The notes beneath the pieces are model-generated. The model was given only the letters and a program-made list of their open reading frames with translations. It searched no databases and was not told the origin of the DNA. Below, in pieces: positions 57,796-64,000 of a DNA stretch of 64,000 bases (its first letter is position 1; each line of letters starts with the position of its first letter). The position numbers and the translations under genes were made by a program. Source of the DNA: Cognatundibacterium aquatile (GTDB lineage: Bacteria; Pseudomonadota; Gammaproteobacteria; Burkholderiales; Burkholderiaceae_D); contig NZ_JACOFT010000002.1 in NCBI RefSeq assembly GCF_014699135.1, positions 1-64,000 on the forward strand, written 5' to 3'.

Positions 57796-57882
57796 GGTAA
57801 ATATACTCCCGGGAGTATATTTACAAGCCCTTTAAACATGCTGAGAATAGCCCGATTTATCTAAATAATGGGGGGAGTATCC
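57796..57882 (-). repeat. palindromic dispersed repeat, copy C
   Basis: Contains a perfect 28-bp palindrome at 57797-57824, centred on ACTCCCGGGAGT with flanks GTAAATAT / ATATTTAC. On the minus strand the shared TTCTCAGC and GGGCTT blocks precede it, in the same order as in copies A and B. A GGGGGAGTAT block lies at 57871-57880. It lies between the rne terminator and the chrA gene. Confidence 0.85.
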
Positions 57883-57891
57883 AATAAAAGT

Positions 57892-57925
57892 AAAAAAGTC
57901 GGCAAACTTTTTGAGTTTGCCGACT
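57892..57925 (-). terminator. rne intrinsic terminator
   Basis: Perfect 12-bp stem AGTCGGCAAACT (57897-57908) / AGTTTGCCGACT (57914-57925) with a 5-base loop. On the minus strand it runs into six T (57892-57897). It lies ~53 bases after the rne stop codon. Confidence 0.95.
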
Positions 57926-57978
57926 TTGTATAACGCTGTATATCAGCGTTGGATAACCGCGTTATGTTGCGTTTCCGA

Positions 57979-60900
57979 TTAATGGCGTGTTTCAACCAGA
58001 ACCAAAGGCTCAGTCGATGCCGGAGGCAATGGCTTGCGTTCGCGTGGCACACGTGCCGGCGCTGTTGTCTGGCTGACGCTGTCCTGCGCTGCACGCAGCT
58101 TCTCAGGGTTGGTCACGGCCAGTTCCAGGCCTGCTGCGCTCAGCATTTGCTTCAGTTCTTCAACAGGCATGCTGGCTGCTGCAGGCTTGGTGCGGACTGG
58201 CGCAGGCGCTGGCACTGCTGTTGGTGCTGGTGTTGACACCGCTACCGGAGCAGATTCGACCAGCGTTGGCGCTACTGTTGCTGCCGGTACTTCTGCTGTT
58301 TTTGCTGTTTCAGCTACTTCGGTTACGACAACTGCTACAGGCTCAACGCTGGTAACGACGGCTGGTGTTGGTTCAGCCGCAACTGCTGCCACTTCAGTCT
58401 GCGTTGCTACTGGTACGATCGCTGCCGGTGCTACGACTTCTGCTGGTGCAGAAACAGGTGCTGCTTTTACTTCGGCAATCTCAACCGGCGCAGCAGCGAC
58501 ATTAACAACATCGATCGATGCAGGTGCAACTGGTGCGCTGCTAGTTTCTGTGACCAGCGCCGGTGCAGGAGCAACGGACACGGCAGGCGCTTCCTGAACA
58601 GACTGAACAACTGGCGTTGCTGCGATGGCTGCTGCTGCAGTTGTAACAGGTACAACTGCAGGTGCAACTGCTTCGATGACAGGTGCCGACGTCACTATCG
58701 TTACCGGTGCAACTTCACTGCTTGCTTCGGTTGCGACCGGGACAAAAGCTTCTGTGCCAGATTCAGCAATCACTTCGCCTTGCTCATTCAATTCACCTGG
58801 TTCGCGATCACGGCGATTGCGGTTGCGGCCACCACGACGGCGACGGCGACGGCGCTCTTCGCTTTGCTCCGCATTCTCGTTGTCTGCAACAGGTTCGACA
58901 CCATTGACGGGCGCGGCTTCCGGAACAACTTGCACTGGCACCGGATCAAGATGCTTCTGAATCAGATCGTCGGTCTTCGCATCGGCTGTCAGTGCTTCTT
59001 TGCGTTCTTCGCGCTGACGTTGTTGACGTTCGCGGCGACCTTCCTGGCCTTCTTTCGGCTCACGTGGCTCGCGTGGTTCACGGGCTTGCTTCGCTTGCTT
59101 TGGGGGACGTGTCGATTCTTGCGTTATCGCTGGTTTGTCGCTATCCGCTTTTTCAACTTTGTCGTTGCGGCCATTTGCGTTGGTCGGGCGATCTTCACGT
59201 TCATCGCGGTCACGATTGCGACGGTTGCGATTGCGTGGATTGTTGCGAGAGTTACGGCCATTACGATCGCGCTCAGCCGATTTATCTTCGCTGACGACAG
59301 GTGTTTCGACTGTGGCTGGCGCTTCGGATTTGCCGAACAGGAAGCCCATTACCTTGCTGAAAAAGCCTGGCGCAGGCGCTGCAGCTGCAACCGGAGTCGT
59401 TACCTCTTTGCGTTCAACGATAGGCGCCTGATCAGGCGTGATACTTTTCACGACAGCTTCCTGACGTGGTTTGATATCTTCTTTCTGGCGTTTGCTGTAG
59501 CCGATATCAGTATCTGCCTGCTCTGCCATGGCGTAGCTGGCGTGATGTTCTTCCAGACGCGGATCATCTGTTTTCAGACGATCCAGTTTGTAATGTGGCG
59601 TTTCGAGGTGCGTGTTCGGAATCAGGATCACCGTCACGCGATGACGCGTTTCGATTTTCAGAATTTCGCCACGTTTTTCATTCAGCAGGAACGCAGCAAC
59701 ATCGACCGGCACCTGAACATGGATCGCGGCTGAATTTTCCTTCATTGCTTCTTCCTGGATGATGCGCAGGACTTGCAATGCAGAAGATTCAGTATCGCGA
59801 ATGTGGCCAGTGCCATTGCAGCGTGGGCAAGTGACGTGGCTGCCTTCAGAGAGGGAAGGGCGCAGACGCTGGCGTGATAATTCCATCAGGCCAAAGCGGG
59901 AAATCTTGCCCATCTGTACGCGTGCGCGGTCATAGCGCAGTGCATCTTTGAGGCGGGTTTCGACTTCGCGTTGATTCTTGGCGTTTTCCATGTCGATAAA
60001 ATCGATCACGATCAGGCCGCCTAAGTCACGCAGACGCAGTTGACGGGCAACTTCTTCTGCTGCTTCCAGGTTTGTGTTGAATGCCGTGGTTTCAATATCG
60101 CCACCACGAGTGGAGCGTGCTGAGTTGACGTCAACTGAGACCAATGCTTCGGTGTGATCGATAACGATCGCGCCGCCGGATGGCAATGGTACGGTACGGC
60201 TGTAAGCAGTTTCGATCTGATGTTCGATCTGGAAGCGTGAGAACAGTGGTACGTCATCGCTATAGCGTTTCACGCGATGCACCATATCCGGCATCACATG
60301 GCTCATAAACTGCTGCGCCTGTTCGTAAATTTCGTCGGTGTCGATCAGGATCTCGCCGATATCCGGCTGGAAGTAATCACGGATCGCACGAATGACGAGT
60401 GAAGATTCCTGGTAAATCAGGAAGGCACCCGGCGTGGATTTGCCAGCGCCTTCAATCGCACGCCAGAGTTGCATCAGGTAATTCAGATCCCATTGCAATT
60501 CATCGACATTGCGGCCGATGCCTGCAGTGCGGGCAATCACGGACATGCCGGTCGGCAGATCCAGCTTATCCATGGTGTCGCGTAATTCCTGACGGTCTTC
60601 ACCTTCAACCCGGCGCGATACACCGCCGCCACGTGGGTTGTTCGGCATCAGCACCAGATAGCGGCCTGCCAGTGAAATGAAAGAAGTCAGCGCGGCGCCT
60701 TTATTGCCACGTTCTTCTTTTTCCACCTGCACCATGATTTCCTGGCCTTCACGCAAGGCTTCTTTGATAGAAGTATTGCGGACGTCGATACCTTCTTTGA
60801 AATAAGAGCGGGCGACTTCTTTGAATGGAAGGAAACCGTGACGTTCTTCGCCGTAGTTGACGAAGCATGCTTCGAGAGAAGGTTCGATGCGGGTGATGAC

Positions 60901-61032
60901 ACCCTTGTAGATGTTTGACTTACGTAATTCGCGACCGGCGGTCTCGATATCAATGTCGATGAGTTTTTGCCCATTGACGATGGCAACACGCAGTTCTTCT
61001 TGCTGTGTTGCGTTGAACAGCATACGTTTCAT
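57979..61032 (-). CDS. rne: ribonuclease E
   Basis: 1017 residues from ATG 61032 (GGAG seven bases upstream). Catalytic half: start MKRMLFNATQQEELRVAI, S1 domain (~35-118), DNase-I-like site with VSVDVNSARSTRG and LIVIDFIDM (the two catalytic Asp), and the Zn-link CPRCNGTGH. The C-terminal half is a disordered scaffold: an Arg-rich stretch (~600-760, many RNRR/RERQQRQRE clusters that would bind RNA), then a ~220-residue Ala/Val/Pro low-complexity tract, then a short conserved end PVEELKQMLSAAGLEL. Enolase, a usual degradosome partner, is encoded at 22651. Divergent from rluC, as in many proteobacteria. Confidence 0.97.
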   Translation of the reverse strand: MKRMLFNATQQEELRVAIVNGQKLIDIDIETAGRELRKSNIYKGVITRIEPSLEACFVNYGEERHGFLPFKEVARSYFKEGIDVRNTSIKEALREGQEIMVQVEKEERGNKGAALTSFISLAGRYLVLMPNNPRGGGVSRRVEGEDRQELRDTMDKLDLPTGMSVIARTAGIGRNVDELQWDLNYLMQLWRAIEGAGKSTPGAFLIYQESSLVIRAIRDYFQPDIGEILIDTDEIYEQAQQFMSHVMPDMVHRVKRYSDDVPLFSRFQIEHQIETAYSRTVPLPSGGAIVIDHTEALVSVDVNSARSTRGGDIETTAFNTNLEAAEEVARQLRLRDLGGLIVIDFIDMENAKNQREVETRLKDALRYDRARVQMGKISRFGLMELSRQRLRPSLSEGSHVTCPRCNGTGHIRDTESSALQVLRIIQEEAMKENSAAIHVQVPVDVAAFLLNEKRGEILKIETRHRVTVILIPNTHLETPHYKLDRLKTDDPRLEEHHASYAMAEQADTDIGYSKRQKEDIKPRQEAVVKSITPDQAPIVERKEVTTPVAAAAPAPGFFSKVMGFLFGKSEAPATVETPVVSEDKSAERDRNGRNSRNNPRNRNRRNRDRDEREDRPTNANGRNDKVEKADSDKPAITQESTRPPKQAKQAREPREPREPKEGQEGRRERQQRQREERKEALTADAKTDDLIQKHLDPVPVQVVPEAAPVNGVEPVADNENAEQSEERRRRRRRGGRNRNRRDREPGELNEQGEVIAESGTEAFVPVATEASSEVAPVTIVTSAPVIEAVAPAVVPVTTAAAAIAATPVVQSVQEAPAVSVAPAPALVTETSSAPVAPASIDVVNVAAAPVEIAEVKAAPVSAPAEVVAPAAIVPVATQTEVAAVAAEPTPAVVTSVEPVAVVVTEVAETAKTAEVPAATVAPTLVESAPVAVSTPAPTAVPAPAPVRTKPAAASMPVEELKQMLSAAGLELAVTNPEKLRAAQDSVSQTTAPARVPRERKPLPPASTEPLVLVETRH

Positions 61033-61672
61033 GTTTTTACTCCGTGACCTGTTGGTCATCTTTTGTCACACATTCATTAAATGAGCATGTGACTGTACTG
61101 ATATGGGGATGTATGCCAGGAAGGAGCGTCTGAAGGAGGGGGAAATGCCTGTGGCGCAGCAGGATAATATCGCTATCAGTGATGAAACTGCTTTGCGACG
61201 AAAATTAAATTCAATTTTTATTCTGCTTCGCGCCGGGCGCGTCTGATTCTGGTACGAAGTCGAGTGCACATGTCCCCCGCGTTGTCTGATCTTGCTATAT
61301 TTGTGCAATAGCGAAGTACAACGCCAGGCGATGAGCAACTTTGGTGTCAGACCATCTTATTGTGTTGTGTCTGACGGAATCGCCTTTACTACCAAAATCA
61401 TCATAGGCAAGCGTGCTTATTCATCATAAACCAGCATCTCTTGCCTAACTTATCCTTACTATTCAAACGCTCCGATCCAACCTCGTTTCACTGAAGTCCG
61501 ACAGCAACAATTGGTTGCCACCTTGACCTGTAAACGATGCTGCATACACATCTTTTCCATCATATTTGCAAACTGGCGAGGCTGATGGACTGACCCCTGT
61601 GTAAAATAGCCGTTTATTTCTATTACACTGCTAAAGCGTAATTGCTGAAGCGAAAATGATTATATATTCAAA
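61033..61672. other. long divergent rne/rluC intergenic region
   Basis: 640 bases without a convincing gene. In enterics rne has a ~360-base leader through which RNase E controls its own mRNA. A long untranslated leader is likely here too, and a GC-rich inverted stretch CGCGCCGGGCGCG lies at ~61229-61241. The rluC promoter should be near its right end, which is AT-rich (TTATATATTC). Structure was not computed. Confidence 0.5.
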
Positions 61673-62683
61673 ATGAAGGACTTAGCGATAATTAATGGGG
61701 GAAGGCATCAAAAACAGATGCAAAATATGCCCCCGCAAGAGCCTTCAGCTTCTGCGCCCAGAGTACAGCTCCTGACAATCTCTGAAGAAGAGGCTGGTCA
61801 GCGGATTGATAATTTCCTCTTACGTATATGTAAAGGCGTACCGAAAAGTCACGTTTACCGTGTATTGCGCTCTGGAGAAGTGCGCGTCAATAAAGGACGT
61901 GTCGATCAGTTATACAGACTGGTGGAGGGGGATGTTGTCCGTATTCCGCCTATACGTATGGCCGAGCAATCGACGCAAGTTGTTCCTAAACTTGAGTTTC
62001 CTGTTCTGTTTGAGGATAACTATCTGCTGATCATCGATAAGCCTGCGGGTGTTGCAGTCCATGGTGGTTCTGGCGTCAGTTACGGTGTGATCGAGCAATT
62101 ACGGGCATCGCGGCCAGATGCCAAGTTTCTGGAGCTGGTGCACCGGCTTGATCGCGAAACATCCGGGATTCTGCTGATCGCAAAAAAACGGACTGCCTTA
62201 ACAAATTTGCATGAGCAGATGCGTGATGGTCTGACCGATAAGCGTTACTACACGCTGGTCTCCGGCGATTGGAAAAATGCCAGACAACATGTGAAGCTAC
62301 CTTTGCATAAATACACCACGGGCGATGGTGAGCGACGTGTCAGGGTGCAGGCGGATGGCATGGCGTCGCACACGATCTTTACTCTTAAGAAGAAGTTTAA
62401 AGAATTTGCGTTGTTGGAAGCGGAATTAAAAACCGGGCGCACGCACCAGATTCGTGTGCATTTGTCTGCCAGTGGGTTTGCGATTGCTGGCGATGATAAA
62501 TACGGGGATTTTCCTTTAAATAAAGCATTGCAGAAGGCGACGGCAACACGTGGCGCCCTCAAGCGCATGTTCTTGCATGCTCATCAGATTACTTTCACGC
62601 ACCCCGAGACTGGCAAACAGATGACAGTCAATGCCCGGCTTCCGGAAGAGTGCGAACACTTTCTGCGCAGCCTGGAGGCGTAG
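61673..62683 (+). CDS. rluC: 23S rRNA pseudouridine synthase RluC
   Basis: 336 residues from ATG 61673; in-frame ATGs at 61718 and 61727 are alternatives and none has a strong ribosome-binding site. S4-like N-terminal domain (EEAGQRIDNFLLRICKGVPKSH), then the RsuA/RluC catalytic domain with LVHRLDRETSGILLIAK (catalytic Asp), the KRYYTLVSGDW strand and the LKTGRTHQIRVHLSASG motif. RluC modifies U955, U2504 and U2580 of E. coli 23S rRNA. Position divergent from rne and upstream of a HAD phosphatase is the conserved betaproteobacterial arrangement. Confidence 0.95.
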   Translation: MKDLAIINGGRHQKQMQNMPPQEPSASAPRVQLLTISEEEAGQRIDNFLLRICKGVPKSHVYRVLRSGEVRVNKGRVDQLYRLVEGDVVRIPPIRMAEQSTQVVPKLEFPVLFEDNYLLIIDKPAGVAVHGGSGVSYGVIEQLRASRPDAKFLELVHRLDRETSGILLIAKKRTALTNLHEQMRDGLTDKRYYTLVSGDWKNARQHVKLPLHKYTTGDGERRVRVQADGMASHTIFTLKKKFKEFALLEAELKTGRTHQIRVHLSASGFAIAGDDKYGDFPLNKALQKATATRGALKRMFLHAHQITFTHPETGKQMTVNARLPEECEHFLRSLEA

Positions 62684-62775
62684 CAGAAAAACTTGAACGT
62701 TTATTAATGGTATGATCGAGGTACTCACAAGCAACATCAGTCCCCACCTGAAATGGCGGGGAGTTCATTCTTAAT

Positions 62776-63435
62776 ATGGCAAAAAAGCAATTTGATTTTA
62801 TCGTGTTTGACTGGGATGGCACTCTCATGGACAGTACTGCCACCATCGTCAAATGTATTCAGGCGGCAGCAAAAGATCTGGGCTTGCCCATACCTGGCGA
62901 TCATTCGGCAGCGTATGTGATCGGCTTATCGCTTCTTGAGGCGATGAAAGCCGCGGTTCCCGATGTTGATCCGAAATACTATCCGCGCATGGTGGAGCGT
63001 TATCGTTATCACTATTTGTTAAAAGATCATGAGTTGCCATTGTTTGATGGTGTGCGAGATATGCTCAATGAATTGTCTCAGGATGGTTATTTTTTGGCAG
63101 TCGCAACCGGAAAAAGCCGTGTTGGCCTGAGCCGGGCATTACACACGGCCGAGTTGACATCCTTGTTTGATGCGACACGCTGTTCTGATGAAACGTTCTC
63201 CAAACCGCACCCGGCGATGCTGCAAGAGCTGACCAGAGAATTAGGGCAGGATATGCAACGCACACTGATGGTCGGTGATACCACCCATGATTTGCAAATG
63301 GCAAATAACGCCGGTGCAGCAGCCGTTGCTGTTGAGTATGGCGCACACGACGCGCATTTACTGTCTGGTTTCAATCCTCTGTATTCAGCAAAGACCGTAG
63401 CAGAGTTACATCAATGGCTCAGAGAAAATGCCTGA
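62776..63435 (+). CDS. HAD-family phosphatase (phosphoglycolate phosphatase-like)
   Basis: 219 residues. HAD motif I FDWDGTLMDST (nucleophile and general-acid Asp near residues 11-13), motif II AVATGKSR, motif III/IV KPHPAM and VGDTTHDLQMA. The helical cap after motif I is of the Gph type. The substrate is uncertain (phosphoglycolate, phosphosugar or nucleotide). A GC-rich inverted stretch CCCCACC...GGCGGGG (62742-62761) lies in the leader. The gene is 92 bases after rluC and 15 bases before the Rieske gene, likely one operon. Confidence 0.92.
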   Translation: MAKKQFDFIVFDWDGTLMDSTATIVKCIQAAAKDLGLPIPGDHSAAYVIGLSLLEAMKAAVPDVDPKYYPRMVERYRYHYLLKDHELPLFDGVRDMLNELSQDGYFLAVATGKSRVGLSRALHTAELTSLFDATRCSDETFSKPHPAMLQELTRELGQDMQRTLMVGDTTHDLQMANNAGAAAVAVEYGAHDAHLLSGFNPLYSAKTVAELHQWLRENA

Positions 63436-63450
63436 GTGGAGTCGCGTTGA

Positions 63451-63816
63451 ATGAAATCTATTGCAATCTGTCAATCTGAAGAACTGATCAACGGTGGAAA
63501 AGGGGTGCGTTTTCCGCTGACAGCAGGCAGTGACGATGCCGTTGGTTTCGTCATTCGCTACGCCGATGAAGTGCATGCTTACCTAAATCGTTGCGCTCAT
63601 GTGCCGGTAGCGCTGGATTGGAATCCGGGTGAGTTTATTGAATCCAGCGGCTTATTCATTATGTGTGCAACGCATGGAGCAATTTATCAGCCAGAAACAG
63701 GATATTGCTCCGGCGGACCTTGCCGCGGGAGTCGGCTCAGGAAAATTGAGGTTAGCGAGTCGGATGGAACGGTTTACTGGCATCCGGATGATTATATTCA
63801 GCCTGTAATTGCCTGA
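63451..63816 (+). CDS. Rieske [2Fe-2S] ferredoxin-like protein
   Basis: 121 residues. The cluster motifs are NRCAHV (C-x-H) and IMCATHGAIYQPETGYCSGGPC, with the second Cys/His pair in CATHG. This is a soluble Rieske-type protein of the kind found next to HAD phosphatase and sppA genes in betaproteobacteria. No signal peptide and no membrane segment. The electron-transfer partner is unknown. Consistent operon position: rluC, HAD, Rieske, sppA. Confidence 0.93.
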   Translation: MKSIAICQSEELINGGKGVRFPLTAGSDDAVGFVIRYADEVHAYLNRCAHVPVALDWNPGEFIESSGLFIMCATHGAIYQPETGYCSGGPCRGSRLRKIEVSESDGTVYWHPDDYIQPVIA

Positions 63817-63833
63817 AAGAACACAAAGGTAAG

Positions 63834-64000
63834 ATGATGAACGACCCGTTGTTTGAAAAAAAGCCAGCTGACAGCACAGAAAATGCATCTGCAACCTGGG
63901 ATAGGACAGTTTTAGAGAAACTGCTGTTCGAGTCTCTGCGTGAGCAGCGATTGCGACGTCGTTGGGGAATATTTTTTAAATTCACCTTTCTTCTGCTTAT
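63834..64000 (+). CDS. sppA: signal peptide peptidase SppA (S49 family), 5' part
   Basis: Starts at ATG 63834 or 63837 (AAAGGT upstream) and runs off the window. The ~55 residues visible read MNDPLFEKKPADS, then WDRTVLEKLLFESLREQRLRRRWGIFFKF, and enter a transmembrane helix. This is the typical N-terminus of betaproteobacterial S49 peptidases, a cytoplasmic helical tip followed by one membrane anchor. The catalytic domain is outside the window. Same direction as, and close to, the Rieske gene (18 bases). Confidence 0.85.
   Translation, partial: MMNDPLFEKKPADSTENASATWDRTVLEKLLFESLREQRLRRRWGIFFKFTFLLL

Noticed and set aside
58034-59733. Long plus-strand frames opposite rne
   Set aside because: Products of the repetitive GC-rich scaffold region read in antisense; the minus-strand RNase E is unambiguous.

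Overview
The window looks like chromosomal DNA of a betaproteobacterium, most likely in the Oxalobacteraceae (Herminiimonas/Janthinobacterium-like). The basis is the 5S rRNA tail, the housekeeping order pyrG-kdsA-eno-ftsB, the rne/rluC divergence followed by a HAD phosphatase, a Rieske protein and the start of sppA, and protein sequences of clear betaproteobacterial type. Base composition is moderate, with AT-richer patches near 27.5-30.7 kb and 34.5-35.6 kb. The genus is inference; no database search was possible.

Layout. 1-0.5 kb: end of an rRNA operon, its terminator, and the 3' stump of a lipid A deacylase gene (pagL). 0.5-3.4 kb: a PhnD-like periplasmic binding protein with a hybrid histidine kinase. 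3.6-8 kb: a glycine-zipper lipoprotein, a secreted orphan protein, then moeA-moaD-moaE-crcB. 8.1-24.4 kb: pip, clpB with a sigma-32-type promoter, an AraC regulator divergent from an MFS transporter, an RraA-like protein, tatD, comEC, an alpha/beta hydrolase, an LpxR-like lipid A deacylase, pyrG, kdsA, eno and ftsB. 24.5-27.5 kb: 3-hydroxyacyl-CoA and glutaryl-CoA dehydrogenases. 27.5-30.8 kb: an accessory patch of small minus-strand orphan genes whose spacers share a short motif. 30.8-34.3 kb: hslO, a gamma-carbonic-anhydrase-like protein, a DUF455 ferritin-like protein and a GIN-domain protein. 34.7-35.6 kb: a HEPN-type gene followed by a site with integron attC architecture. 35.6-48.3 kb: GNAT, a FlgT/CsgG-like protein, acyl-CoA synthetase, hydrolase, patatin, a PLP enzyme, an FtsX-type permease, GST, truncated haemoglobin and rmuC. 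48.3-51.7 kb: a porin / PstS-like protein / diguanylate cyclase operon. 51.7-57.7 kb: a ComEA-like protein, a cyclophilin lipoprotein, moeA2-mobA-moaA and chrA. 57.9-64 kb: rne, rluC, a HAD phosphatase, a Rieske protein and the start of sppA.

Themes. Molybdenum cofactor synthesis is split over two clusters about 45 kb apart, each with its own moeA. Two separate operons couple a small-ligand periplasmic binding protein to a membrane sensor with a similar periplasmic domain, one feeding a phosphorelay and one feeding c-di-GMP. comEC and a comEA-like gene point to DNA uptake. Two lipid A deacylase types occur, LpxR intact and PagL as a remnant.

Two dispersed repeat families are visible by eye. 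One is a palindromic element built on AAATATACTCC/GGAGTATATTT (four copies at 3' ends of genes). The other is a roughly 100-bp MITE-like element with inverted ends AGGGCTTACGCAAAG (three copies). A 33-bp exact repeat, itself shaped like an intrinsic terminator, lies both after the lipoprotein gene and inside the first codons of moeA. The strongest candidates for something undescribed are the motif-punctuated orphan array at 27.9-30.6 kb, the HEPN cassette with its attC-like site, and the porin/PstS-like/GGDEF operon.
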